Origin: Chrysophaeum taylorii
Taxonomy: Eukaryota > Sar > Pelagophyceae > Pelagomonadales > Pelagomonadaceae
Assembly: GCA_029834535.1 (NCBI GenBank)
Contig: JAQMWT010000223.1
Coordinates: 1 to 35,672, forward strand
Length of the DNA: 35,672 nucleotides
Reading direction: 5' to 3'
The notes under the pieces are model-generated. The model saw only the letters and a list, made by a program, of their open reading frames with translations, was not told where the DNA came from and ran no database searches. The position numbers and the translations under genes are program-made. Below are positions 8,654 through 18,869 of this stretch, piece after piece; position 1 is the first letter of the stretch, and each line of letters starts with the position of its first letter.

Positions 8654-10861
8654 CAGTGGCTCGTTATCAAATTGAACCGCATGTAGTAGTTAAGGCAGGA
8701 GACGTGGGCGCCGTTCGAGCACAATCCGCGGTGCCCATCGTTGGAATAAGCTTCGATGAGGTACGCCGAACACGCGAAGAACTCGCCTTTCCCGCCATCG
8801 GGCGGCTTTCCGCAGATGATGCCTACGTTGGGACGATGTGAATAATGTGGAAGCGACAGGAACGACGCTGGGAATCGATGAGACAGAGAAGACTCGTCGT
8901 GTTTTTGTCTGGCCGGCGGAGGTGCGGACGATCGCGCTTCTGATGGTCTTCCGGATCTGCTGTTGCTCGCGCGGTGGTAGCAGTTCGAGCTCGTTTGTGC
9001 GCGGCACCAAAGTGTAGTGGGCGAGCACGATGAAGAGGCCGGCGACAGTTTGCGGCGCTCCCACGGCGGCGGCGGCTTCGACGACAGAAGGATATGCGAT
9101 GCCATCGGGGCCGACGTAGCAGTCCTCGCCGGTGATGGTTTTTTCGACTTCAAATCCGATCTCTTGGAGCCGAGCAACTATGCGAGGAACGCGGTAAAGC
9201 AACAAGTCATGGACGATCGACAAGTGCTCACGCATTTGAAGCTTCGGGGAGATTGTTTAAAAGGCGATGCCTGCGAGCATACCTCGGTGAGCAGGCGTGC
9301 GTGGCGGCCGTCGACAACATAGACGAAGACGCCGTGAGGTCGTTCGGGTCGGACTTCGTCGTTCGGGCCGGGTTCGCGCGAGACGGGTCGCCGCGGGTCG
9401 ATTTGGCTGATGCCTTCGCTTGCGCGTTGCTTGGCGGCGGCGGCGCGCGTGCGGAACCCGCGAGTCGACGCGGTCCTCGACGACCGACTTCATGACGTCC
9501 TCGATGCGCGTCTCGGCCTTGAAGTGGTGGATCGGGAAAATTTCGCGCAGGGCACCTGATGTGTAACGGGTGAGCTTGAGGGCGGTCATGGATACGCACG
9601 AATCTCCGGGATCGTCGAGGCGCGGAAGATGCGAAGGAAGCGCGCGCAGAGCTCGGTCCAGTTTTTGGCTCGAAGCGTGTGCCTGACAGAGTATAGCCCA
9701 TCGGCGGCGTCGAGTCGTCGCCAGCAAAGATCGGCGATTGGTTCCTGCGAGGTAACAACCGGTGAAGGAACGGAAGCGGCGACTGCTCGAGGACGCCGAG
9801 CGGTTTGAACCCGGCGGCGAAGTTGTACGAGCTCTGGAGGACGATCGACACATTCTTTTTTTCGTTGAAATGCGCGGCCTTGTTCGCGATCCAAAACGGC
9901 ACGCTCGCTCGCTCGCCGAGCGTCGCTGTGAAGATCATGCTATGGAACGAGTGGAACGCCGCGAGCTCGAGCAGCGCGGCAATAAAACGCGTGCCTTTGG
10001 GAGGTGGTTGTCATGCGGAGCCAAGAAAGCGTATTGATAGTTGGACGTAAATTTCGGAAATACATCGAATTTGACGCCGAAGTTCTTCTCGCCGAGCTTC
10101 TTGAGAGCCGGGCCTTTTCCTCAAGTTGGCGCGCACGACGAAGGCGTGGACGTACAGGATCTTGTAGTCGCCGTGGGGCTTGGTTGAGTGCATGGCCTCG
10201 ACCACGGCGATCCCTATCAGCCCGAGGGTGTCGTCGACGAGCGCGATCGCCTGGTTGTTGTGGCTTGAGGTGAATACAGCAGAGCGCGAGACGGTGCGCG
10301 ACAAAGAGAGCGATACGACAATGGCGCGGCGCGCTTGCGCGCAATAAAATGTTACAACAACAGACGGGCCGCGAACGAGAAGGCATGCCGCGGTCGCACG
10401 ACCGTACCAAAAACAACATCCTCCATGAAGCGCCCGACGAGGGGCGCGACGAGCGGCGTCGGTGACAGAGGACCGCGGGGACCTCGGCACACGAAAAACG
10501 GCACCGCCGAGCCGCCGCCTCCGCCGCCGCCTCCGGCGCCGCCTCCGCCGCCGCGCGAGCACGATAACAACAACAACCACAACAGCGCCGACGCACGCAC
10601 CTGGCATTCCTCGAAGGGTTTGTGTCGCCGCAAGACCATGCGGAAGTGGCGCCGGTTGCCCCAGAGCGCCTGCGTGCGAGGTGACGGTAGTGCGGAGAGT
10701 CGACAAGTCACCTCGGCCAAAAGCTCGACGGCCTCGCGGCGGCGCGACCGCGGAAGGAGCTCGAGGCGGAGGCCGAGGATCGGGATGTTGGCGGCGCGGA
10801 ACGTGTCGGTCGCGAAGAAGTGGTAGTGGACGCGCTTGGGGCCGGCCGCGGCGGCCGGCAT
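8653..10861 (-). CDS. Unknown multi-exon protein with very short introns
   Basis: A chain of minus-strand exons joins in frame: 10861-10601, 10250-10137, 10099-9795, 9744-9600, 9555-9470, 9429-9283, then 9241 downward. Introns between them are about 350 (gtgcgtgcg...aaccag), 37, 50, 44, 40 and 41 nt, all GT-AG. Readable segments include KRVHYHFFATDTFRAANIP, ALVDDTLGLIGIAVVEAMH, EKNFGVKFDVFPKFTSNYQ, GVFVYVVDGRHARLLTE and CYVGPDGIAYPSVVEAAAA. One frame change near 9994-10001 (a CCCAAAGG run) is not explained by a GT-AG intron and may be a base error. The join to the last exon (NVGIICGKPPDGGKGEFF to the stop at 8653) is unresolved. The start at 10861 (MPAAAAGPKR) is preferred to an upstream in-frame codon near 10939. 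I do not recognise the family; no membrane segment is obvious. Confidence 0.6.
10505..10558. repeat. (GCC/CCG)n-rich tract
   Basis: Imperfect CCG/CCT trinucleotide repeats lie inside the proposed first intron of the 8653-10861 gene. They generate long poly-Gly, poly-Pro and poly-Arg shadow frames that I do not regard as proteins. Confidence 0.8.
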
Positions 10862-11019
10862 CTTGTTCTTTTCTTCTATGATATATATTGTACGAGGGGG
10901 CTTCGTTGTGTGATGGCTTCGCCGTTCGCGAATAATCATGACGTCGCGTACATCCTCAAAGAGTATAGTTGAATTCTCGTTGCCGCAGGTGGTGGTCTTT
11001 ATTCAAAAAGGCCCGTTGA

Positions 11020-11211
11020 TGTGATTTTTGGAAGGATTGTTGGGAGCCGTTGAAGAAGGCATTCGACGAATTCGAAGTGACGGCCGCTCGCTCACGTGAA
11101 CATTTTGCTTCGCTCCTGGCGACACTCGAACGAACCGGAATAGTCCTTACGAGCCCAAATAAGGAGATCTTCTACCTCGTCTTCTTCTTCGAGCGCTGTG
11201 GCCAAACGTGA
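11020..11211 (+). CDS. Short open tract, possible exon
   Basis: A 63-codon open frame without ATG, bounded by stops. It reads DFWKDCWEPLKKAFDEFEV, later REHFASLLATLERTGIVL and NKEIFYLVFFFERCG. The alternation of aromatic, hydrophobic and charged residues looks protein-like, suggesting an exon or a fragment of a dead element. No family recognised and no clear splice sites seen. Confidence 0.25.
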   Translation, partial: CDFWKDCWEPLKKAFDEFEVTAARSREHFASLLATLERTGIVLTSPNKEIFYLVFFFERCGQT

Positions 11212-12675
11212 TGGTGGTTGTTAGGCGTCTCGTGCCAGGGTGGGTAATTTTTGAGTAATTTTTCACGCGAGGAAAAAATAATAACCAACGGCCTATAAAT
11301 CTCGGCTCGTGGTGCCTTCGTCCTAAGCCACCGACCGCTTTAGGCGTTGCGTTTTGCCAGTGGGAGGACCGACAGGCACCTGCCTCCAGCAGTCTGTCTA
11401 CGGAGGCTCTCGAGAAGGCCTTATCGTGGCCAGCAGCTCGGGTTAAAAATGGCTGGTTGTGGTGAAATTCGTCGACGATTTATGTCCCCGAAAGGATACT
11501 AGCAGCCGCGGAGGACACCACAAGCTGAAGGCGAAGTGGCCGGCGACTTACACGTGCGGCAGGGCAAATCAATCAGAGGACAAGCATATTGTGATATCCA
11601 CGCCGATCGGCCGGTTACAAACCTCGAGGACGAATTTGACGACGACGACATGATTTGGATGAGGAGAAGATGACACATCTGGCCGGCCACTTGCACTTGG
11701 CCTCGAGACTATCAACATCTACATCTCTCGCCGACAACTCTGCTGGGCCATGTTGCCCTCGCTTGGCTTGGAACCGCCCCCCTCAGATTCAAGACGCTCA
11801 CCTCCTGGTGCGCCGCCAATCGTCCCCGCGGGTCGAGTCCCCACAGTTCAGCGCGCGGCCAGGGTCTCAACAAGACACTCCGCAAATTCCACGAGGCCTT
11901 GTGTAAGCTAGTAATGAGTCCAAGAGGGCTGGGACGCGTAGACACACGTGTTATAGGATCACCAACAGACAGACCAGCGCAGGATGGATTAGACTTGCGA
12001 TCTCGTTTAGGGTTTTAACGTAACGCTTGAGTGTTGACAAAATGCTCCGTTGAGACTGCTGTTGTTGTTGTTTCACTGTTCGTACTTAAAGATATAATTT
12101 GCAGTTTCTGCAGTTGAATCTAGTGGCCTAGATGATATGTCCTATCCACGGGGGCACAAGATTCTTCGACGCGGTCTACGTAGTTGTTTGCCGTCTTCGC
12201 GGACGAAGCAGGCTGAGGTTGTGAGTTAATGAAAGGGACGTGCAGCAGGCTATGAGCGTATCCTTAAGTTTATCGAACCTCCCTTCGTTTACGAGAGCTT
12301 TCAATAATACACCCCAAACTGATGGTGCGCGAGCGTTAGTTCGCGCGGATATTATGACGAGAAGTTGCAAAGTAAAATGATCCAGCGATCAGGTGAGGTA
12401 AGCTGGCGGGCTTGATACAATTAGTGCCGTTCTCTACCGGCTTCAAATCGTCCAAGTTGCAGGATTTGGTTCGATTTGGTCAACTTTGATTTTCAGTTCC
12501 TGATTTTCGAGCCCAACCGAGGCACCCCCCAAAGTTGTTCCAAACGCCAAGTTGATGGCTCGAGGGGTATCGGAAGAGCAGAAGCGGTTGGCGTTGCGGT
12601 CGAAATTATCGCGCCCGGGTTGTGGATCCCCATGCCCAAGCAGGCCTGGTATCCGCGTGGTACGTGCCCCGACAA
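11212..12675. other. Region without a supported gene
   Basis: A TATAAAT box-like sequence occurs near 11291. Weak plus-strand open tracts occur at about 11512-11674 (ending in an acidic DEFDDDD stretch) and 11675-12018 (containing GLNKTLRKFHEALCKLV). None has a convincing start, family motif or splice structure. From 12020 to 12475 I see nothing beyond a short TGT-rich run. Confidence 0.4.
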
Positions 12676-12710
12676 CACTTCACTTCACTTCACTTCACTT
12701 CACTTCACTT
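12676..12710. repeat. (CACTT)7 microsatellite
   Basis: Seven tandem CACTT units, about 70 bp upstream of the broken gene at 12783. Confidence 0.95.
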
Positions 12711-12782
12711 CCTTGAAGACGGAGAAAAATAGCGCGGCGGGCTTATATTCTCAGAAAGGAAGCGCCGCGCGCCTCGAATTGG

Positions 12783-13440
12783 ATGACTGACTGGCGACGC
12801 ACGAATCACCGAACGACGAGCGAGGACGACCACTGGAACCAAGCCGGCGCCGACACCGCGTACGCGGTCATACGGGGACCTGCTGTTCCTGCGACACCGG
12901 TACATACGCAGCCGCCGCGCTCTCAGATCAGCCCGAATTCGCCGCCACCTCCTGCGACTCAGCACTGGACCTGCCAGCACAGCCACCCGCGGACGGTCTA
13001 CGTCTTTGTCAAGCTGCGGACAGACTTTCTCAAACGGAACCAGACGGCGACGCGGGCCGAGCTGGACGCCGAGGACACCAACTGGCTCTGGAAAAAGGCG
13101 GCCGCTACCTTCAACACGCCCGACGACGCCGAGCTCGCTTTTTTTTTCCAATGACGGTTACCCCGAGGATCCTGCCAATCTCACCCAGTTCCCCAGCCCT
13201 GGCCTCGTCGCAGCCAGCGCTACACCACGATCAAGAAAAAGTTTGCCGACCTGCGCGCCCATAGGCGACCGCTTGACCTCTGCGGTCCTCTGAACTCCCG
13301 CTCCCGACCAGAAAACAACAAGTGTGTCTTAAAGCTATGCGCTCGCACGTTCGGGCGGTTTCGGTCGAGCGGCGGGGGCGCGCCGCTCGTCGCAAGCCAC
13401 GAGCGCGATGAGGCGACGACGCTTCACAACTCGTAAGACG
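12783..13440 (+). pseudogene. Broken gene, possibly Myb/SANT-like
   Basis: From ATG 12783 the frame runs through a Pro/Thr-rich stretch to TVYVFVKLRTDFLKRNQTA and NWLWKKAAATFNTPDDAELA, then hits a T9 run at about 13139-13147. Beyond it the protein continues in another frame (NDGYPEDPANLTQFPSPGL), and after about 13210 in a third (SQRYTTIKKKFADLRAHRR). One base fewer in the T run would restore the first join. The pattern W-KKAA-F followed by spaced aromatic and basic residues recalls Myb/SANT-like DNA-binding domains of transposon-associated proteins, but the match is weak. Sequencing error is a real alternative to a pseudogene. Confidence 0.4.
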
Positions 13441-15742
13441 CGGCCTCGCGCCTCCTCTTCCGCTCGCCGTCACCACTCGCGCGTTGAAGTACTTAGCAGA
13501 TTCGAACATTTCAGCTTTGCCGTCCCCTGGATTGAAGTGAACGCGTCGCCCTACGTGGCTATCCGGTGACAACCGTCGAGGCCACGAACCAAACGGTCAC
13601 CCCTGCACCGTCGCCTGCTCCTCGAGGGTCCCAGCACTCGCGCCCTCGTTCACTCACGACCTCTAGGTCATCCATCCCCTGTAGATATGAGGAGGGAAAA
13701 AAAGCGCGAAGACCGACGGCGCCGCGGTCGCTTCTTGAAACAACAACAGAGCGATGCTCCGCTCGCCACTGGCAAGCACGGGCAGTGCGTTAGGAAGACG
13801 ACGGCAGCCTACTGTCGAGTGGGCCCCGCCGTGTAGGTTACCCTGGTTAGCCAGGCGACTTAGGCTAATCCCGCGTAGAGCTTACGTGCTTTGATTTGAA
13901 GGTTTATTCCATTCGTGTCGTCGACGTTGGGTGGAGAGGAGATCGAGATCCTGTCGGCCTTAAACACGGGAACTTATTATTCCGCCTCAAAACAACAGAG
14001 CTCTACCATATACGATGAGCCTAAAAGAGCACCAGAACAGAAGCGGACGAATTTTCTTCGTTGGCGGGGCGGCAGGCGCGTTGTTGAGAAGGAAAAATAC
14101 TTACAAGCAGGCGTTCGCTTCACCAATGATTCGTAATTCATTTCTTAAGGTTTGCGTGGCTTTGAACACGGCAAGAAGTAAAAAGTTATTTTTCGTCGAT
14201 CGGCCACACTGTTATTTTTTTATCGAGACCTAAAGGCTTTACGAGAGCGCGCTCCTGCTGTCGCGTGGTGGTCCCGTCTCGCTAAAACTTGGGCGCCCGG
14301 ATGTGGCGGCTTGTTGTTGGGGCCTCCGTACACTCCTCGCGTCGCTCTTTCTGCTTTTCGTGGTCTGTCTTTTCAGTTGTGGTTGAAACGCAGTCCTTAT
14401 CTCAGTTTGGGCATCTACGCTTAAAAGATACGACCGTCCAAAAGACTTGGTAGGTAGATCCCTGTGGTCTACCTCTTTCGTCGATTGCGATCTCGTTAAC
14501 TTTGGAAGCTCATCGCTGCTCTATAATCGACGTCGGAATGTCTTCTTCGTTCCTCTGCTCCGCATCATCCTTACTTCTCCAGCGTGCAACGGATTTTTTT
14601 CTGGGTAGCTACGTAGCCTTGCGTCGCCTGCACCCGGAGAACAACGACGGGCTCCGGAGTGGCCTGCACGACCGGGACTACCGGCGCGAGCACCAATAAC
14701 AATGGCTCTGGGCTGCTCGTTATCGTCGGTGGAACAAAACGTCTCGGCCGTCGAAGACGACGGAATTCTAACTCTCGCAATGCAACGAGACGACCGTCTT
14801 TTTATGGTGTCGTGAGCGCCAAATTCGGCGATCGGAGACTCTTCGACACCAGAGCAAGGCGTCGGCGAAACCCAAGACGAGAGATAAGGATTCCGAAATA
14901 TTATTAACGTCCGGCAAAGACACCTTTTCTTAGCCCCAGTGTCGCGGCATCAAAAATTCAAGTGTACCAACAGTAGATCACTAGCGACGTGAGCCAAAGA
15001 CTGTCGCGAGGCGCAACATGCTTTTGCTTTTGTTGTTGTTGGGATCTAAAATCACAAGACTGCAGAAGCGAGCGTGGTTGAATCAAAGGTGGGGTATTGT
15101 CCCATTGCGATCTTAGGCAACATAGAAGCTGAATGCCGACGAAGGTTGACCTGAAACATGACTGATAAATTCATAGTGGCAATGATGGACGACTTCTCGA
15201 ATTAATAGCTCGTGTTGTGATACGTACGAACGCCCCCCCGACGGCGCCATTTTCCGTTTAGGGTGGTTTCCAGAAAAACAGGACTTCGGTATTACGACGA
15301 ACTTGCGGCCTCTGATGAGCGCCGTTACGAAAGTAACTTCAGCATGGTTACCATCATCGGGCTGCAATTGCAAGAGCTGAGGACCAATCGCCTTCAATTT
15401 CCTCAATCCTAGTATCACCGATTTGTGATTTGTACATCAACTAATCCCTGTTTTTTCCAGACCGGTGCGCGTGCTTGCAAAATACGAGAGCTTTTTTAGA
15501 CGCAGTTCGAGAAATAATTTCCAAAAAAGTGAACAGCCGACCAGGATATATCTCGTGGAAATTACCGGAAACACGAGATTTTCGGCCACTCCCTGGCGGA
15601 CTGAGCCCAAAGCGAGTACAGAGCCAAAGCGCTCAATAGATACACGACCGATGTGTCTGCCATCGCCACCAGTGCGGGGAGTGCGGTTGTTTTAGGAAAG
15701 TCTTTAAAGGTAACTGCTAATAAGAGGGGAGTACGAACGCGA
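13441..15742. other. Long region without a supported gene
   Basis: Only short open frames occur, in both strands, with no recognisable motif. The longest candidate is a 101-codon minus frame at 15113-15418 (contains EVTFVTALIRGRKFVVIPKS), which has no neighbouring exon evidence. A small hairpin (CCTGG-ttag-CCAGG) lies near 13831-13846. No tRNA or rRNA is apparent. Confidence 0.4.
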
Positions 15743-16109
15743 GCACGCGGGGCGGTCGGTGGCTTGTTTGAGTGTGGCGTTTTAACTTCGAAGCGTTTCT
15801 CGGTCGCAACAACAACCAACGCGTGAGGAATTTCCCTATTCGAACATCCTCACTCACTGCCAGACTTCTCTCAGACTTGGCTCGCACGCGGGGCGGTCGG
15901 TGGCTTGTTTGAGAGTGGCGTTTAACTTCGAAGCGTTTCTCGGTCGCAACAACAACCAACGCGTGAGGAATTTCCCTATTCGAACATCCTCACTCACTGC
16001 CAGACTTCTCTCAGACTTGGCTCGCACGCGGGGCGGTCGGTGGCTTGTTTGAGTGTGGCGTTTTAACTTCGAAGCGTTTCTCGGTCGCAACAACAACCAA
16101 CGCGTGAGG
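15743..16109. repeat. About 140-bp tandem repeat, 2.6 copies
   Basis: Units start at about 15743, 15884 and 16024 (each at gcacgcggggcggtcgg), a period of 140-141 bp. The third unit is partial, ending at gcgtgagg (16109). Units differ by a few substitutions and one base in a T run (tggcgttttaac versus tggcgtttaac). The array starts less than 20 bp past the stop codon of the minus-strand gene at 16128 and continues downstream of it. Confidence 0.93.
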
Positions 16110-16127
16110 CTTTGAGACCTGCGAACC

Positions 16128-16930
16128 TCAGTCGTCGTCGAAAAGGCTGTCATCGATGCGGCGGCGCTGGCGAGGAGTCTCGTCGACGTCGGCACCATCT
16201 AAGATAATAAGCGGCCGGCGGGAAGAGGCAGCAGAAGCATAGGGGAGCGTCTTCTTCTAGCACCAGCAATCAGACTTAACAGTCGGAATTCGACCAAATT
16301 TTGTTTTCGAGCCCCTGCTGACTGACAAGGCGCGTTGCTGTCCCACTGAAGGTCCTAGTTGTAGACCCGGGCTTGAACTTGACCACCCTCCCGAGGTCGT
16401 CGTCGAGGTGTCCAAGCAGCAAAGTAGAACGTAGAGCAGGATCTTTTTCGTCCTCGCGGAGAAAAGAAATAAAACCTGCGTTTCGACGAACGAGAGAAGC
16501 CTGTGGAGGAACTTCAAACTCATCCATGTAGACCGCACCACCTTGCTCTTCATCTCTCCCGTCGTCTTCAAAATCAAAATCTTCGTCGTCCTTGTCGTCG
16601 TCGTGGCTCTCACCCGGCAGATTATTATTAGTCCCTCTCCGATGTTCATGCGCGTCGAAACTCTAGACCACGATGGGTCCTTCGCCTTGAGCGTCGGCTT
16701 TGTCTTGACGTTCGCCGCGACCGTCAAACTTGGACGGGGTGTCCGTCCGTGTAAAGGGGCACCGTCTCTTCTTCACTAAAGAACGCCAACACTTTCAACC
16801 CTTTGTCTCTGAAATGTTGACCCCTGTAAGGTTCACTCAGCGCCTTGTGGGGGACCTCCCGCCCATCCCGCTCGAGCGTGTAGCCCACGACACCAACACG
16901 AACGCGCACGCTCTCAATAATAAGCGGTCT
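16128..16930 (-). CDS. Acidic protein of unknown function, several exons
   Basis: The terminal exon (16198-16128) reads GADVDETPRQRRRIDDSLFDDD then stops. An 82-nt intron (16199-16280, gttaagt...atcttag) joins it in frame to an exon containing MDEFEVPPQASLVRRNAGFI and LGHLDDDLGRVVKFKPGST. Upstream lies an acidic run (SHDDDKDDEDFDFEDDG); a 63-nt intron with branch-point-like ctaataa before it would remove an in-frame stop. Further upstream, GYTLERDGREVPHKALSEPY and VLAFFSEEETVPLYTDGHP are open in a frame I could not join cleanly. The 5' end is therefore approximate and no ATG is assigned. No known family recognised; the acidic tails suggest a nuclear or cytosolic protein. Confidence 0.45.
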
Positions 16931-17114
16931 CACAGCGAACCCGATGTACTGGGCATTTGTATTGCTTTCTTGCTGTCTTCTTTGCTATTTAGTACCCTCA
17001 TTTGATTGTCAGATTTTCGTGAGATATTACGCTGAGATCGGGCGTGTGGTGGTTTCACCCGCGGTTCGGGTTGGGAAAAAGGGCTTGTTGAGGCCCCTGG
17101 TCCGGCCAAGACGG

Positions 17115-17660
17115 GCGGGTATCTGTGTGGTGCGTGAAGGATGTGTGTGGTTTTGTGAGGTAGGAGGGATGATTATTGTCTTTAAAAGTCGACTGCTAAG
17201 AGGGGGGGGTGTGTGTGTGGTGCATGAAGGATGTGTGTGTTTTTTTGTCTTTAAAGGTCGACTGTTGTAAGAAGGGGGTGTGTGTGTGGTGCGTGAAAGA
17301 TGTGGGTGGTTTTGTGGGGTAGGAGGGATGATTATTGTCTTTAAAGGTCGACTGCTAAGAGGGGAGGGGGGTGTGTGGTGCATGAAGGATGTGTGTCCTT
17401 TTTTGTCTTTAAAGGTCGACTGTTGTAAGAAGGGGGTGTGTGTGTGTGGTGCGTGAAAGATGTGGGTGGTTTTGTGGGGTAGGAGGGATGTGCCTGATGG
17501 GCGGAGATAACTATGCGGGACCTGTTTTTTTGTCTTTAAAGGTCGACTGTTGTAAGAAGGGGGTGTGTGTGGGGAGCATGAAGGATGTGGGTGGGTTTGT
17601 GGGGTAGGAGGGATGTGCCTGACGGGCGGAGATAAGTACGCGGGACCTAGTCGGGGTCAT
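17115..17660. repeat. GT-rich minisatellite with higher-order structure
   Basis: The block tctttaaaggtcgactg recurs at about 17179, 17248, 17338, 17406 and 17533, separated by GGGGGTGTGTGTG tracts and gtgcgtgaaagatgtgggtgg blocks. Two alternating sub-units (about 69 and 90 bp) give a higher-order period near 158 bp. Later units gain a segment, ggatgtgcctga(t/c)gggcggagata. Related pieces with gtcgactgc and aagaggggg reappear at about 18659 and 18737. Confidence 0.9.
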
Positions 17661-17779
17661 CGCCGAGGCGCGGGGCAGGCGAAGAGAGGACGGGCCCCGC
17701 CCGTAGGTGGGTGGGTTTGTCAGTCAACAGTGGTGGTTAGGGTTGATTGCGGCCGTTGCATGCATTCAAAATGCAGGGA

Positions 17780-18220
17780 GCTCAAGAGCACATTATGCCC
17801 CACGCTGAACGCAGGCCCCCAGCGTCGAGCCAAGCAGGCTGAATGCCAACGCCGCAAACGCCAACGCGATCGCGAGCGGGCTCAACCGCAGCAGTGCTGC
17901 CTTCTGCTTGGGCCTCTTTCAGGAACAGGGTCGCGCGCATTGTGGCGGAAAGAGCGACCGCGCAGCGAGGGTGAAATACGAGACTGCCATCTTCTACAAT
18001 GAAATTGATCCAGATCATCCTCGGGCTTAGTTCGCCCTCGCACGATTCTACGAGACAGAACCGTGGCGGCTTACCTTGCGACCCCGCACACCTCTCGCAT
18101 GCTTCAACTTGCTGGCGCTGCTGTGGCTGACACCTTGGCGACAAACAAACTGGGAAACCGCATTTTCTGGCAGAAACAAAGACCCCCAGCTGCATCTATT
18201 CCCACCAGCCCCTGATATAT
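17780..18220 (+). pseudogene. Possible decayed coding sequence
   Basis: Plus-strand tracts look protein-like but fall in different frames: a basic stretch (RRAKQAECQRRKRQRDRERA, bZIP-basic-like), then IFYNEIDPDHPRA followed by a stop, then LATPHTSRMLQLAGAAVADT and LATNKLGNRIFWQKQRP. No single frame or simple GT-AG intron set joins them. It could be a degraded gene or element fragment; function unknown. Confidence 0.25.
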
Positions 18221-18450
18221 GACCGCAGGCTCGCTTATTAACTCCTAGCAGCGTGTTGTCGCGGCTCCAGCAGTATCCGCCCTTTATCTCGCGCGCCACC
18301 ACACTCCAGAGCTGCATAGTCGTCGTGGCGCGCAGCATCGACTCGTGCGTGTTTCTAGTCTTCGATTTACCCTCTCGAAGGGCGAAACATCACGCGCGCA
18401 AGGGACAGAGAACGAAGAAATGAATCTCCAGTAGAAGGACGAATGCTTTT

Positions 18451-18661
18451 TTGCGAGAGACCGGGTCGAAGCGAGCGCAGGCTGCGCAGCACACACACTG
18501 GGTGGGGTTTGACATTTGGGACCAGGTGAATGTACCTGCACTTGGAGAACGACCCGGTCGGGCGACTGCGAGTGTTTGCGAGGGACCGGGTCGAAGTGAG
18601 CGCACACGAAACTTTGTGGGGTTTGAGGTTTGGGACCAGGCGAACTTACTGGCCTGCACTC
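18451..18661. repeat. Direct repeat, two copies of about 85-90 bp
   Basis: Copy one (about 18451-18541) and copy two (about 18576-18661) share gcgag(a/g)gaccgggtcgaag, then gtggggtttga, then tttgggaccagg(t/c)gaa, ending near cctgcact. They differ by substitutions and small indels. The second copy runs straight into a gtcgactgctaagagggg block related to the minisatellite at 17.1-17.6 kb. Confidence 0.8.
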
Positions 18662-18869
18662 GTCGACTGCTAAGAGGGGTGGGTGCTTGAAGGTGCGTTG
18701 TTGTGGTTACAATTTTTTTCGTCCCACAACTGTGTCTCTTTAAAGGTCGACTGCAAAGAGGGGGTGGGTGCTGTGTGCCTGCGTCCCACAACTGTGTCCG
18801 TTGGCCAGTCGTTGTGTGCTTAGCGCGACGGCAGCTCTAGCCTCCTGAGGGCTATATATTGATACCCCC

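Noticed and set aside
7466..8841. Several plus-strand open frames opposite the SANT gene
   Set aside because: They are shadows of a GC-rich coding strand; they lack motifs, and the minus-strand frame is longer and contains a recognisable domain.
10352..10706. Long poly-Arg and poly-Gly open frames on both strands
   Set aside because: They are products of a GCC-rich repeat within a proposed intron; no protein-like composition outside the run.
17565..18002. Plus-strand bZIP transcription factor
   Set aside because: A basic stretch is visible but no leucine zipper follows, and the frame starts within minisatellite DNA.
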